Shown: positions 34,583-44,451, counted from the first letter of the stretch. The stretch is DNA of 64,000 nt from Thiohalocapsa halophila (GCF_016583825.1 NZ_NRRV01000023.1:1-64000); one strand, 5' to 3'. Program-made: numbers and translations. Notes: generated by a model not told the origin, from the sequence alone.

Positions 34583-35812
34583 ATGGACCGCATGCCGACG
34601 ACCCCCGACATCAACGGCAGCGCAAGCAACTCTCTGCGGCCGCCCGTCAACCCTGGCGCCGCCGGGGCCCCGGCGCGGAGGGACGCCGCCCGAGGCTTCG
34701 CCATCGGCGGCATCCGGGTGCATAACCGTTTGATTTTGGCGCCCATGGCAGGCGTCACCGACCGCCCGTTCCGCAGCCTCTGCCGGCGTCTCGGCGCCGG
34801 GCTCGCGGTCTCCGAGATGCTCTCGGCCAACCCGGCCTTGGCAAGCTCGCGCAAGAGCCGCGAGCGCGCCGACCACCGCGGCGAGCCGGGTCCCATCGCC
34901 GTGCAGATCGCCGGTGCCGACCCGCAGTGGCTCGCCGAGGCGGCGCGCATGAACGTCGATCAGGGCGCTGAGCTCATCGACATCAACCTCGGCTGCCCGG
35001 CCAAGAAGGTCTGCAAGACCGCCGCCGGCTCGGCGCTGCTGCGCGATGAGCCCTTAGTGGCACGCATCCTCGAAGCCGTGGTGGCCGCTGTACACGTACC
35101 AGTCACACTGAAGACCCGCACCGGCTGGTCGCCCGAGACCCGTAACCTGCCGCGCATCGCCCGCATTGCGCGGGAAGCCGGCATCGCCATGCTCGCCGTG
35201 CACGGGCGCACCCGCGCCTGCGGCTACAGCGGCCGGGCTGAGCTCGACAGCCTGCGGACGCTACGCGCGGAGGCCGGCCTGCCCGCGGATTTTCCGCTGG
35301 TGGCCAACGGCGACATCGACAGCCCCGAGCGCGCCGCGGCGGCGCTGGCCTATACCGGCGCCGATGCCGTCATGGTCGGCCGCGCCGCCCAGGGCCGACC
35401 CTGGCTGTTCCAGCAGATCGACCACTATCTGATCACCGGCGAGCACCTGCCGCCACCCACCAGCGACTGGGTCTGCTCAACCCTGCTCGCCCATTTGGAG
35501 GAGCTCTATCGCTTCTACGGCCCAGAGCGCGGTGTGCGCATCGCGCGTAAACACATCGGCTGGTATCTGCGCGCCCACCAGCAGACCGGCCCGCAGCAAA
35601 GACCTGGCGTCGGGCTTGGAGCCGGGCGCGCAGGGCTGCGGGGCAGCGGCACTAGCACCCGAGCGTGCGCCGCCGGCCCCACCCAACCGGACGCACCCCA
35701 CACCATCGAAGCGCATCTGGCCCGCATCAACCGGGCCGAGACGCCACAACAACAAACCGATCTGGTCCGCGCCCTATTGTTGGGCCCTGCGGACTTGGAG
35801 GATGCGGCATGA
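34583..35812 (+). CDS. dusB: tRNA-dihydrouridine synthase DusB with insertion
   Basis: A 409-residue DusB, about 80 longer than usual. The TIM barrel is complete: LAPMAGVTDRPFR, SEMLSANPAL, NLGCPAKKVCKTAAGSALLRD with the catalytic Cys, VHGRTRACGYSG, NGDIDSPE and VMVGRAAQGRPW. The additional residues are a Pro/Ala-rich N-terminal extension of ~40 and a ~40-residue Gly/Arg/Thr-rich insertion after KHIGWYLRAHQQ in the C-terminal helical domain, which binds tRNA. It reduces uridine to dihydrouridine in tRNA using FMN. It overlaps fis by 4 bp, the classic dusB-fis operon. Confidence 0.93.
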   Translation: MDRMPTTPDINGSASNSLRPPVNPGAAGAPARRDAARGFAIGGIRVHNRLILAPMAGVTDRPFRSLCRRLGAGLAVSEMLSANPALASSRKSRERADHRGEPGPIAVQIAGADPQWLAEAARMNVDQGAELIDINLGCPAKKVCKTAAGSALLRDEPLVARILEAVVAAVHVPVTLKTRTGWSPETRNLPRIARIAREAGIAMLAVHGRTRACGYSGRAELDSLRTLRAEAGLPADFPLVANGDIDSPERAAAALAYTGADAVMVGRAAQGRPWLFQQIDHYLITGEHLPPPTSDWVCSTLLAHLEELYRFYGPERGVRIARKHIGWYLRAHQQTGPQQRPGVGLGAGRAGLRGSGTSTRACAAGPTQPDAPHTIEAHLARINRAETPQQQTDLVRALLLGPADLEDAA

Positions 35813-36141
35813 CAATCGCGACGGTAGCCAAGGTTGCTCCATTGGAAGAACAAGACGCTGACTGGACAGGACTGACCGTAATCCCGACCAACCGAGGCGA
35901 GCCGCTGCGCGAATGCGTACGGGCCGCGGTGTGCACCTATCTGCGCAACATGGATGGGCAGGACGTGGAAGGCCTGCACCGCTTCGTCATGGACGAGGTG
36001 GAGCGGCCGCTGATCGAGACAGTGCTGGAAGCCGCCGGCAACAACCAATCCGTGGCGGCGCGTATGCTGAGTATCAGCCGCAGCACGCTGCGCAAGAAGC
36101 TCGCGGCCTATGCGGCGGCGGACGGCGACTCTGCGCGTTAA
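35809..36141 (+). CDS. fis: Nucleoid protein Fis
   Basis: A 110-residue Fis with the C-terminal HTH: EVERPLIETVLEAAGNNQSVAARMLSISRSTLRKKL split as VLEAAGNNQ, SVAARMLSIS and RSTLRKKL. The N-terminal arm (PLRECVRAAVCTYLRNMDGQ) is the dimerisation region. It bends DNA and controls rRNA promoters and recombination. The start ATG overlaps the dusB stop (ATGA); E. coli has the same pair. The position usually held by Gly-Ile before the second helix is Ser-Ile here. Confidence 0.94.
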   Translation: MTIATVAKVAPLEEQDADWTGLTVIPTNRGEPLRECVRAAVCTYLRNMDGQDVEGLHRFVMDEVERPLIETVLEAAGNNQSVAARMLSISRSTLRKKLAAYAAADGDSAR

Positions 36142-36379
36142 CCCCGGGCCGCGGGCAGGCCCGCCGTGTCAGTGCGCCCGACGGCGCGGCGGGCGAGCTA
36201 GCGAATGAGTCCGGCCAGCGAGCCGGCCCGGCACTGCGCGGCCCCGCCGGCGGTGGCATAATCGGCGGCCACGTTCCACGCCGGTGCGGAGCGCCGTGCT
36301 TGCAGGCCGCAACGCCGGCAGCCATCGCGCACCTGCAAGACCGCCGCTGCGCTTCGCCGAAGCCTTCGCGAGACTGCCC

Positions 36380-37975
36380 ATGCACGCCATCCGCCGCGCC
36401 CTCATCAGTGTTTCCGACAAGACCGGGCTCGCCGAGTTCGCCCGATCCCTGGCCGAGCAGGGGGTGGAGATCCTCTCCACCGGCGGCACCTCCAAGCTGC
36501 TCACGGATGCCGACGTGCCGATCAAGGAGGTCTCGGACCACACAGGGTTCCCGGAGATCATGGGCGGGCGCGTCAAGACGCTGCATCCGCGCATCCATGG
36601 CGGCATCCTCGGGCGCCGCGGCATCGACGACGGCGTCATGCACGAGAACGAGATCAAGCCTATCGACCTGGTGGTCGTGAATCTCTATCCCTTCGAGGCC
36701 GCGGTCGCCAAGCCCGACTGCGACCTCGCAACGGCCATCGAGAACATCGACATCGGCGGCCCGGCGCTGCTGCGGGCGGCGGCCAAGAACCACGCCGCCG
36801 TCACCGTGGTGGTGGACGCCGCCGACTACAGCCGAGTACTGGACGAGATGGCGGACCACGACGGTGCGGTGAGCGATGCCACCCGCTTCGACTTGGCGGT
36901 GAAGGCCTTCGAGCACACCGCCGGCTACGACGCCGCTATCGCCAATTACCTGGGCGCCGTCGTCGACGAGCCCCAGCAACAGCACCCCCAGCAGCAGCAT
37001 TCCCAGCAAGCGCCCGGGCTCCCGCGCACGCTGAACCTCCAGTTCACCAAGCGCCAGGCCATGCGCTACGGCGAGAACCCGCACCAGAACGCGGCCTTCT
37101 ACACCGCCCGTTCGGTGCCGACGGCCTCCGTGGCCGGCGCAGAGCAGCTTCAGGGCAAGGCGCTCAGCTACAACAACATCGCCGACACCGACGCGGCGCT
37201 GGAGTGCGTCAAACAGTTCACCGACGGCCCTGCCTGCGTCATCGTCAAGCATGCCAACCCCTGCGGCGTCGCCTATGGCGAGAGTCTGAAGCACGCCTAC
37301 GAGCGCGCCTTCGCCACGGACCCCGAGTCCGCTTTCGGCGGCATCATCGCCGTCAACGGCGAGCTGGACGCGGACACCGCGCAGGCCATCGTGGAGCGCC
37401 AGTTCGTGGAGGTCATCATCGCGCCGACAGTGACGACCCAGGCGGCGGCCGCCGTGGCGGTGAAGAAGAACGTGCGCCTGCTGGCTTGCGGCACCTGGGA
37501 CCCGGCACCGGCGCCCTACTTGGACTACAAGCGGGTGCTGGGTGGCCTACTGGTCCAGGACGCGGATCTGGCGCTCGCCGGCGAGCTCCAGGTGGTCTCC
37601 CGCCGCGCGCCCTCGGAGGCCGAGATGCGTGACCTGCTATTCGGCTGGCGCGTGGCCAAGTTCGTGAAGTCCAACGCCATCGTCTACACCCGGGACCAGC
37701 AGACCATCGGCGTCGGTGCCGGGCAGATGAGCCGGGTCAACTCTGCGCGCATCGCCACCATCAAGGCGGAGCAAGCGGGGCTCAGCGTGCAGGACGCCGT
37801 CATGGCCTCGGATGCCTTCTTCCCGTTCCGCGACGGCATCGACCAAGCCGCCGCCACCGGCATCGCCGCGGTCATCCAGCCTGGGGGCTCCATGCGCGAC
37901 CAGGAGGTCATCGCCGCCGCCGACGAGTACGAAATGGCGATGGTGTTCACCAGTATGCGGCATTTTAGGCATTGA
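36380..37975 (+). CDS. purH: Bifunctional AICAR transformylase/IMP cyclohydrolase
   Basis: A 531-residue PurH that performs the last two steps of IMP synthesis. The N-terminal IMP cyclohydrolase ([17 protein letters not shown] ... STGGTSKLL, then [15 protein letters not shown]) is followed by the transformylase with [33 protein letters not shown] and the end [16 protein letters not shown] Gln/His-rich low-complexity insert (~194-215) joins the domains. The start lies ~240 bp after fis. Confidence 0.97.
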   Translation: MHAIRRALISVSDKTGLAEFARSLAEQGVEILSTGGTSKLLTDADVPIKEVSDHTGFPEIMGGRVKTLHPRIHGGILGRRGIDDGVMHENEIKPIDLVVVNLYPFEAAVAKPDCDLATAIENIDIGGPALLRAAAKNHAAVTVVVDAADYSRVLDEMADHDGAVSDATRFDLAVKAFEHTAGYDAAIANYLGAVVDEPQQQHPQQQHSQQAPGLPRTLNLQFTKRQAMRYGENPHQNAAFYTARSVPTASVAGAEQLQGKALSYNNIADTDAALECVKQFTDGPACVIVKHANPCGVAYGESLKHAYERAFATDPESAFGGIIAVNGELDADTAQAIVERQFVEVIIAPTVTTQAAAAVAVKKNVRLLACGTWDPAPAPYLDYKRVLGGLLVQDADLALAGELQVVSRRAPSEAEMRDLLFGWRVAKFVKSNAIVYTRDQQTIGVGAGQMSRVNSARIATIKAEQAGLSVQDAVMASDAFFPFRDGIDQAAATGIAAVIQPGGSMRDQEVIAAADEYEMAMVFTSMRHFRH

Positions 37976-38107
37976 AGAAGGGCTGAGGGCTGAGGGCGAA
38001 GGATGGACCCACGGCAGACCCCGCAGCCCCGCGCCGCACCCCGCACGGCGCACCATCACGCTGCGCTTAGCCACTGCAGACCGGCGCCCCTTACTTCGTA
38101 CTTCCGC
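37976..38107. other. purH-lpxA intergenic region
   Basis: Short region with GGGCTGAGGGCTGAGGGCG, a GGGCTGA duplication just after the purH stop. No terminator recognised. Confidence 0.4.
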
Positions 38108-38884
38108 ATGTCCATCCACCCCACCGCCATCATCGAGCCCGGCGCCGAGCTGCACCCGAGCGTGGCGGTGGGTCCCTACTCGATCATCGAGTCCGGCGCG
38201 GTGCTGGGCGAGGGCTGCGTGGTGGAGAGCTGCACGCGCATCTACGGCCACACCAGACTCGGGTGCAACAACCGGGTGTGTCACGGTGTCACCCTGGGCG
38301 CGGAGCCGCAGGACCTGGGCTACACGCCAGAACAGGCCAAGCCGCTAACCATCGGCGACGACAACCAGTTCCGCGAGGGCGTCAACATCAGCCACGGCGT
38401 CAAGTCCGCCACCGGCACGCGCATCGGCAGCCGCAATTTCTTCATGGCCTACAGCCATGTGGGGCATGACTGCAGCGTCGGCGACGACAACGTCTTCGCC
38501 AATACCGCCACCCTCGCCGGGCATGTGGAGCTGGCGCACCATGTCTTCGTCTCCGGCCAGGTGGCGGTGCACCAATTCTGCCGCATCGGCGCCTATGTGA
38601 TGCTCGGCGGCGTCAGCGGCGTGCCCAAGGACGTGCCGCCTTACGTGATCGCCAGCGGCCAGCGCGCACGCATCATCGGCCTGAACCTGGTGGGACTGCG
38701 GCGCAACGGCTTCGACCAAGCCCGCCGCGCCCATATCAAAGCGGTCTACAAACTGGTGCTGCGCTCCGGCTTGCGGCTCGCCGAGGCCCTGACGCGCGCC
38801 GAGCGGGAGCTGCCCGGGCCGGACACCGACGCCATCGTCGCCTTCTGCCGCGCCTCAGAGCGCGGCATTACCGGCTTCGCCTGA
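38108..38884 (+). CDS. lpxA: UDP-N-acetylglucosamine acyltransferase LpxA
   Basis: A 258-residue left-handed beta-helix acyltransferase for the first step of lipid A synthesis. Hexapeptide repeats run from [17 protein letters not shown] on; the catalytic His sits in [23 protein letters not shown] follows, and the C-terminal helical bundle begins around [11 protein letters not shown]. Normally lpxA sits in lpxD-fabZ-lpxA-lpxB; here it is alone between purH and apaG, so it may be a second copy or relocated. Start ATG 38108. Confidence 0.92.
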   Translation: MSIHPTAIIEPGAELHPSVAVGPYSIIESGAVLGEGCVVESCTRIYGHTRLGCNNRVCHGVTLGAEPQDLGYTPEQAKPLTIGDDNQFREGVNISHGVKSATGTRIGSRNFFMAYSHVGHDCSVGDDNVFANTATLAGHVELAHHVFVSGQVAVHQFCRIGAYVMLGGVSGVPKDVPPYVIASGQRARIIGLNLVGLRRNGFDQARRAHIKAVYKLVLRSGLRLAEALTRAERELPGPDTDAIVAFCRASERGITGFA

Positions 38885-38992
38885 CCCGGCGGCGGGCCGC
38901 GTGGGGTGCCAACGCGCGTGCCGAGGCACAGCGCAGCGCACGCGCGAAGCGGCAGCCGCAACACGAACCGACCTACCCGACAGGAGCCGCAC

Positions 38993-39376
38993 ATGGCAGC
39001 CGAAGAGCCCTATCGCATCGAAGTGAGCGCGGTCAGCGACTACATCGCCGAGCAATCGGACCCCGCCGACAACCGCTTCGTCTTCGCCTACACCATCACC
39101 ATCCGCAACAACGGCAGCATCCCCGCCAAGCTGCTCAACCGCCATTGGATCGTCACCGATGCCGACGGCAAGCAGCAGGAAGTGCGCGGCGCCGGCGTCG
39201 TCGGCGAGCAGCCGCATCTACAGCCCGGCGAGTCCTTCCGCTACACCAGCGGCACTCAGATCGCCACCCCCGTGGGCAGCATGCACGGCACCTACGATAT
39301 GCTCGCCGACGACGGCACCCGCTTCGATGCGGAAATCCCCGCCTTTTCCCTGGGAGACCGTGGGCGTCTGCATTGA
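38993..39376 (+). CDS. apaG: ApaG protein
   Basis: A 127-residue ApaG, a fibronectin-III-like fold protein of unclear role, linked to Co2+/Mg2+ and to Ap4A metabolism by gene context. Typical segments: FVFAYTITIRNNGSIPAKLLNRHWIVTDADG split here as FAYTITIRN, AKLLNRHWIVTDADG, and GVVGEQPHLQPGESFRYTSG, MHGTYDM. Start ATG 38993 behind AGGAG. It precedes apaH, as in E. coli (apaG-apaH). Confidence 0.95.
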   Translation: MAAEEPYRIEVSAVSDYIAEQSDPADNRFVFAYTITIRNNGSIPAKLLNRHWIVTDADGKQQEVRGAGVVGEQPHLQPGESFRYTSGTQIATPVGSMHGTYDMLADDGTRFDAEIPAFSLGDRGRLH

Positions 39377-39603
39377 TCCGCGCCCTTCAATCACCGCGCA
39401 CGGCGCTGGACAATACTGAGCCGGACGCCGCGACAGCGCCTGCGCCGGCTTCCCACCCCTGCTTCGGACCCAGGCTCGGACGCAATCGTGGCTCCGGGCT
39501 CGGCGCCAAGCTGGGACCAGGCCGAAGCCAGGCGCTGCCGCCATGACAGCACCCGGCGGCCGCCGCAGGCGGCTCGCCCCCGACGCCTGCTCGCAGTGAC
39601 ATC

Positions 39604-40437
39604 ATGGCCACCTACGCCATCGGCGACATCCAGGGCTGCTACGACGAATTCCGGCGGCTCCTGGACCATATCGAATTCGACCCCGCCAACGACAAGCTCT
39701 GGTCCGTCGGCGACTTGGTGAACCGCGGTCCCGGCTCCCTCGCCGTGCTGCGCTGGCTCAAGGCGCTGGGCGACAACGCCGTGGTCGTGCTCGGCAACCA
39801 CGACCTGCACCTGCTGGCGCTGGCCGCCGGCAACCCCCGCCAGGCCAAGAAGCACACCATGGATGACGTGCTGACGGCGCCCGACCGCGACGAGCTGCTG
39901 GACTGGCTGCGCCACCGCCCCCTGCTGCACCACAGTGACCACAAACGCTTCGCCATGATCCACGCCGGCTTGGCGCCGCAGTGGGACCTGGCTCAGGCGC
40001 GGGCCTGCGCGCAGGAGGTGGAAGTAGCGCTGCGCGGCCCTGGCCATATCGACTTCCTCAATGCCATGTACGGCGATCAGCCGGATCAATGGTCGGACGA
40101 CCTCAGCGGCATGGAGCGCCTGCGCTTCATCACCAACTGCTTGACCCGCCTGCGCTGGTGCACCGCAGACGGCCGGCTGCTGCTGCACGAGAAGTCCCTG
40201 CCCGGCACCGAGCCCGACGGCGTGCTGCCCTGGTACAAGGTCCCTGGGCGCGCGAGCCGCGAAACGCGCATCCTCTTCGGCCACTGGTCCACGCTGGGCT
40301 ACATCGCCGAGCACAACGTCTGGGCGCTCGACACCGGCTGCGTCTGGGGCGGCAGCCTCACCGCCGTGAGCGTGCGGCGCAAGAAGCCCATCAAGGTCTA
40401 CGACCTGGACTGCACCGGCCATCAGGCGCCGGGCTGA
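39604..40437 (+). CDS. apaH: Symmetrical diadenosine tetraphosphatase
   Basis: A 277-residue metallophosphatase that hydrolyses Ap4A to two ADP. The signature blocks are GDIQGCYDEF, VGDLVNRGP, VLGNHDLHLLALA, and HAGLAPQWDL, then GHWSTLG and DTGCVWGG with metal-binding His and Asp. It also removes Np4 caps from RNA in E. coli. Start ATG 39604; the ~225 bp after apaG hold no gene. Confidence 0.96.
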   Translation: MATYAIGDIQGCYDEFRRLLDHIEFDPANDKLWSVGDLVNRGPGSLAVLRWLKALGDNAVVVLGNHDLHLLALAAGNPRQAKKHTMDDVLTAPDRDELLDWLRHRPLLHHSDHKRFAMIHAGLAPQWDLAQARACAQEVEVALRGPGHIDFLNAMYGDQPDQWSDDLSGMERLRFITNCLTRLRWCTADGRLLLHEKSLPGTEPDGVLPWYKVPGRASRETRILFGHWSTLGYIAEHNVWALDTGCVWGGSLTAVSVRRKKPIKVYDLDCTGHQAPG

Positions 40438-40466
40438 GCGCGCCGCGTCCGTCTGCTCACAGCGCC

Positions 40467-42563
40467 GTGCCCAGCGCAGCGCCATCCGCGGCGCCCACGG
40501 CCGACAGCGAGACGCCGGTCACAGGCGGCGACGCCCTGCCGCGACCGCCGCCCCCCTGGCTGATCCCGGCGGGGCTCCTGTTCTGGGGGGTGCACACCGG
40601 GCTCTGGTGGCTCGCCGTACCCATGACCGTGCTCGCGGCCCTGCCCGGGTGGCGCGGCTGGCACTTCGAGCTGGCACTGCGCGAGCGCCGTCGCGTCGCC
40701 GACCTCTGCACCCTGATGATCGTGCTCGCCGGCGCTTGGCTCACCCTGAACCAGCCCCGACTCGGCGCCGCGCTGATCCTGCTCATCCAATGGCTGCCGG
40801 CGCTGTTGTTCCCGCTGCTGGCGGTGCAGCTCTACGGCCGGCGGCCCGGTCTGGAGCTGTCGGTGCTGTTCCTGAGCCTGCGCGGCGGGCCAAGCGGGCA
40901 CCGCCCGGGCGGCGAGACGCTGTTCGACCTGCGCTGGGCCTATCTCCTCGTCTGCGTCATCGCCGCGGCCATGATCCCGCCGCAGACACCCTGGCTCCTG
41001 CCCTCGCTGGCACTGCTGACTGCGGGGGCGCTGCTGCCCTGGGCGCCGGCCGCCGGCGGGCGCCGCGGCCTGTTCACGCTGCTGCTGGCGCTAGTGCTCG
41101 CCGCATCCGTGGCGCTGGCGGCGGGGCTGCGCCTGGGCCATGACATCACCGAGCAGGCCGTGCTGCGGTGGATGGAGCAATGGCTCGGCACGCAGCTGGA
41201 CCCCTACCGCGCCACCACCGCCATCGGCGAAGTGGGTCGCCTCAAAGGCTCCGAGCGCATTCTGCTGCGCGTCTATCCGCAGGCGCCAATGGACGATGCC
41301 CTGCTGCTGCGTACCGCAAGCTACGACCGCTATGTCGACGGTACCTGGTTCACCACGGGCTCGCTGTTCGAGCCGGTGGCGGAGCGCAACGGACGCCGCC
41401 CGCTCCTGGGACCGGACACCGCCGCCGCCGGGACCGGCGGACCGCGCATCGTCATGCTGCTGCGGCGCACCGAGGGCCTGCTGCCGCTACCCGGCGACAC
41501 CGCACTCGTGACCGGGCTGCCCGGCACGGCGCTGCACCGCAACGACTATGGCACCGTGCGCTATGAGGTGCCCGTCACCAAGCCCCTGTTGAGCTATCGG
41601 GTGCGGGAGTCAGCGGCCAGCGCCCGAGCTGCGCTAACCACGCCGCCGAGCGCAGCGGACCTGCGCGTGGTGGGTCAGGACGCGCCGGCCATCGCCGCCT
41701 TCGCCGCCGAGCTCGGGCTCGCCGATCTGACACCGCGACAGGCCCTCGCTGCGCTCCAAAGCCACTTCGTGCGTCACTTCCGCTATACGCTGACACTGCC
41801 CGAGCCGCCGGCGGATACGGGCCCGCTGACGCATTTCCTCACCCGGGCCCGCGCCGGCCACTGCGAGTACTTCGCCACTGCCGCGGCGCTGGTGCTGCGC
41901 GATATCGGCCTGCCCACGCGCTATGTGCGGGGCTGGTCGGTACAGGAGTACAGCGCGCTGGAGGACGCCTGGATCGCCCGCGAGAGCCACGCCCACGCCT
42001 GGGTGCAGGTATACCTGAACGGCCGCTGGCAGGACTTCGATCCCACACCGCCAGACTGGGCCGCACTAGAGGCGGCCGACCGCGGCTGGCTCCAGGATGC
42101 CGCCGATGTCGTCGCCTGGCTGCGGCTCGCCGTCTCCGGCGCCGCCAGCGAAGACCGCGGGGACCGCGGGGACCGCGACTGGCTGCTGCTGCCGTTGGCC
42201 GTCCTGGTGGTGCTCCTCGCCTGGCGGATCATCCGGCGCGCCAGGCGCGGCGGCGCTGGCCGCCGCCGCACAGAGCCGCCGGCCCCGGCGCACCAAGCCA
42301 CCCCTTTCGCGGCGCTGGAGCGCGCGGCGGCCCGCCACGGCCACGGCCGCCGGGCCGACGAGACGCTGCTGGAGTGGGCCCACCGTCTCGGCGGCGAGGG
42401 TGTCGACACCGCCGAGCCGCTGGCGCAGGCCGTCCAGCTCTACTATCGCAGCCGCTTCGACCCGGCGGGGCTCGACGCCGACGCCCGCCGCCGACTCGAG
42501 GCACTCATCGGTGACTGCCTGAAGCACTGGCACACGCCGCCCGCCGCAGCCCGGCCGGGGTGA
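40467..42563 (+). CDS. tgpA: TgpA-like transmembrane transglutaminase
   Basis: About 698 residues. The N-terminal half has some six membrane helices (DUF3488: LIPAGLLFWGVHTGLWWLAV, then LDQ-like segments), a large periplasmic part follows with the transglutaminase core, whose Cys lies in ARAGHCEYFATAAALVLRDI, His in ESHAHAWVQVY and Asp in QDFDPTP, and a last helix (WLLLPLAVLVVLLAW) precedes a cytoplasmic tail (DUF4129-like). I chose GTG 40467; the start is uncertain. Elsewhere the gene is linked to moxR and a DUF58 gene, neither of which is adjacent here. Confidence 0.85.
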   Translation: MPSAAPSAAPTADSETPVTGGDALPRPPPPWLIPAGLLFWGVHTGLWWLAVPMTVLAALPGWRGWHFELALRERRRVADLCTLMIVLAGAWLTLNQPRLGAALILLIQWLPALLFPLLAVQLYGRRPGLELSVLFLSLRGGPSGHRPGGETLFDLRWAYLLVCVIAAAMIPPQTPWLLPSLALLTAGALLPWAPAAGGRRGLFTLLLALVLAASVALAAGLRLGHDITEQAVLRWMEQWLGTQLDPYRATTAIGEVGRLKGSERILLRVYPQAPMDDALLLRTASYDRYVDGTWFTTGSLFEPVAERNGRRPLLGPDTAAAGTGGPRIVMLLRRTEGLLPLPGDTALVTGLPGTALHRNDYGTVRYEVPVTKPLLSYRVRESAASARAALTTPPSAADLRVVGQDAPAIAAFAAELGLADLTPRQALAALQSHFVRHFRYTLTLPEPPADTGPLTHFLTRARAGHCEYFATAAALVLRDIGLPTRYVRGWSVQEYSALEDAWIARESHAHAWVQVYLNGRWQDFDPTPPDWAALEAADRGWLQDAADVVAWLRLAVSGAASEDRGDRGDRDWLLLPLAVLVVLLAWRIIRRARRGGAGRRRTEPPAPAHQATPFAALERAAARHGHGRRADETLLEWAHRLGGEGVDTAEPLAQAVQLYYRSRFDPAGLDADARRRLEALIGDCLKHWHTPPAAARPG

Positions 42564-42853
42564 GCGCCCGCCAAGCATCGAGCGTACGAGAGGTCAGCGA
42601 CGGCGCAAACAGGCCGCGACAGTCGGAGCTCGACGAGCGGTGATCCCCGGCGAGTACCGGGAGCACAGGCGCACATCAGCACGCATATCCCCCCGGACCC
42701 AGCCCCGTTGCCGCTCGCTTTGGACCGATGTTCTACGTCATCCTGTTCGCAGTCGTGCGCGCCGTGGTCTTTCTGCCGGGGCTCTGGGTCCGGCGGGTGA
42801 TGCAGCGGTACCACGACCCCTTTTGCGTTTTCCATCCACCAGAGCGACAAGCC

Positions 42854-43480
42854 ATGCCTGCAACAATGACGCCGAGCCGATCCGTTTTTCTCTTCTTTCT
42901 CTGCTGTGCCCCATCGATTGCCCTCGGCGCTGCCGATTCGCCGGACCAGGGCATTCAAGTACGCTTCTCGGGCGAGGTCGTCGCGGCCGAGGGTGTCTCG
43001 TCTGTGCCGGTCGGTACGGCTGTAAGCGGGCAGTACCGGTTCGATCCGACTGCCCAGGATTTCAATCCGGCGGACAGCGCGCTGGGCTTGTACGAGGCCG
43101 TGCTGGAGCTCGAGCTGTCGGTCGGAGACACCGAGTACAGAGCCGAGACGGGCACCATCGGTGTGCTCAACGACAGTGCCCGCTTCGGCGGCAAGGTGGA
43201 CGCCTACACCCTGACCTGCGGCCCGCCACTGATCGGTCCTGCCATCGACGGTCTGCCGCCCTTTCAGATGGACATGAACCTTGCCGATACCACGGCTTCC
43301 CTGTTCGACGGGGTCGATCTGCCGGCCAACATCGACGCCGCAGGACTCGACATCCGGGCGCCCACACGCGGCCTTCAGACCGGTGGCCACTTGCTGCTGC
43401 GCGACAGCGCCAGTGGCGAGATTGGCGACGTGGCGTTTCGGGTCGAAACGCTGGAAGTCATTCAGACGCCGGACCAGTAG
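42854..43480 (+). CDS. Exported beta-rich protein, unknown function
   Basis: About 208 residues with a signal peptide (SVFLFFLCCAPSIALGAADS). The mature protein reads VRFSGEVVAAEG, VSGQYRFDPTAQDFNPADSALGLYEAV, and GDVAFRVETLEV, resembling the beta-sheet cores of exported proteins often sorted by PEP-CTERM, although no PEP-CTERM tail is present. A longer frame from 42728 is possible but begins with an extra hydrophobic stretch; I prefer ATG 42854 (or 42866). Function unknown. Confidence 0.6.
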   Translation: MPATMTPSRSVFLFFLCCAPSIALGAADSPDQGIQVRFSGEVVAAEGVSSVPVGTAVSGQYRFDPTAQDFNPADSALGLYEAVLELELSVGDTEYRAETGTIGVLNDSARFGGKVDAYTLTCGPPLIGPAIDGLPPFQMDMNLADTTASLFDGVDLPANIDAAGLDIRAPTRGLQTGGHLLLRDSASGEIGDVAFRVETLEVIQTPDQ

Positions 43481-43504
43481 AGCGTTTCAGGCAACGTTGT
43501 ACTC

Positions 43505-43534
43505 GGTATCGGTATCGGTATCGGTATCGGTATC
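43505..43534. repeat. Hexanucleotide tandem repeat (GGTATC)5
   Basis: Five exact copies of GGTATC just past the stop at 43480; about 30 bp further (43559-43575) the opposite sense appears (CCGATACAGATACCG), so the RNA could form a stem-loop and serve as a terminator. The minus-strand frame with repeated Asp-Thr over this array is an artefact. Confidence 0.85.
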
Positions 43535-43637
43535 AAAAACGCTATAGCTGTCATCTCGATTCCGATACAGATACCGACCCCGATTGGTCAACACCGTTGC
43601 GAACGGTCTCCGGACTCCAACGGCTGTGCGCCAGCCG

Positions 43638-44414
43638 TCACTCCTCCAGCAGCAGGTCCTTCGCGGCGTTGATCTGCGCGGCCAAGTAATCACTGCCGCC
43701 GCGGTCGGGGTGCAGGCGCTGCATGAGCCGGCGGTGGGCGGCGCGGACGGCGTCGGGCTCGGCGCCCGGCTCCAGGCCGAGGATGGACCAGGCGTCGTCC
43801 TTGGTCATGCCGCGCGCCGCAGCCTGGCCGGTACCGCCGCTGCCCTGCCCCGCGCCGCTGGCACCGGCGGCAGCCGCGTCCTCGCGCCAGTCCGGATGCT
43901 CGCGGTCCAGGTAGGCCGTCAGCACCGCCGCCGAGCGGGCGTCGGACTCTTGGTAGAGCTCGAGCATGCGCAGCAGCTGAGGCAATGTGAGCTCCGAGAG
44001 CTGCTGACCGGCGAAGGGACCCTCCAGCACCTCGCCGTCCATGGCGCCGGTTTCGTGGTCCAGAGACATGTCGAGATAGCGGGTGCGGATGGACGATTGT
44101 TGCCCGCCGCCGGACTGGCCGCCGCCCACGGGTCCGGGCCCGACCAAGCCCAGGGATTGCAGCATGCGATGCAGCGCGGGCAGCGCCTGCAACAGGTTGA
44201 GCGCCCGAAACACCACCGGCACCGCCGCCGCCAGGGCCGCGAACAGCGGGTTCAGCCGCCCGCTCAGCACCGCAAGCAGCAGCAGGCCGACGGCCACCCA
44301 AACGAGCGACTTGCGCAGCACCGCGGCCACCTGCTGCGGCGGTGTGTTGCGGAACCAATGCAGGAGCCACCACAGCGCGACGCCAATGGCCAGCAGGACG
44401 ATCAGCCGGCCCAT
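43638..44414 (-). CDS. Membrane-anchored J-domain protein
   Basis: A 258-residue protein with two N-terminal hydrophobic helices (LIVLLAIGVALWWLLHWF; VWVAVGLLLLAVLSG), a Gly-rich linker and a C-terminal J domain (~205-258): MTKDDAWSILGLEPGAEPDAVRAAH split as DAWSILGLEPGAE and LMQRLHPDRGGSDY with the essential HPD. It would recruit DnaK to the inner membrane. It has been found next to VWA/peptidase genes in other proteobacteria. Start ATG 44414 is clear. Confidence 0.85.
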   Translation of the reverse strand: MGRLIVLLAIGVALWWLLHWFRNTPPQQVAAVLRKSLVWVAVGLLLLAVLSGRLNPLFAALAAAVPVVFRALNLLQALPALHRMLQSLGLVGPGPVGGGQSGGGQQSSIRTRYLDMSLDHETGAMDGEVLEGPFAGQQLSELTLPQLLRMLELYQESDARSAAVLTAYLDREHPDWREDAAAAGASGAGQGSGGTGQAAARGMTKDDAWSILGLEPGAEPDAVRAAHRRLMQRLHPDRGGSDYLAAQINAAKDLLLEE

Positions 44415-44451
44415 AGGCGTGCTCCTCCAGGGCGTCCGAGCAGCATTGCGG

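Noticed and set aside
43487-43693. Minus-strand ORF with a Thr-Asp repeat
   Set aside because: Coding of the GGTATC array; no binding site or family similarity.
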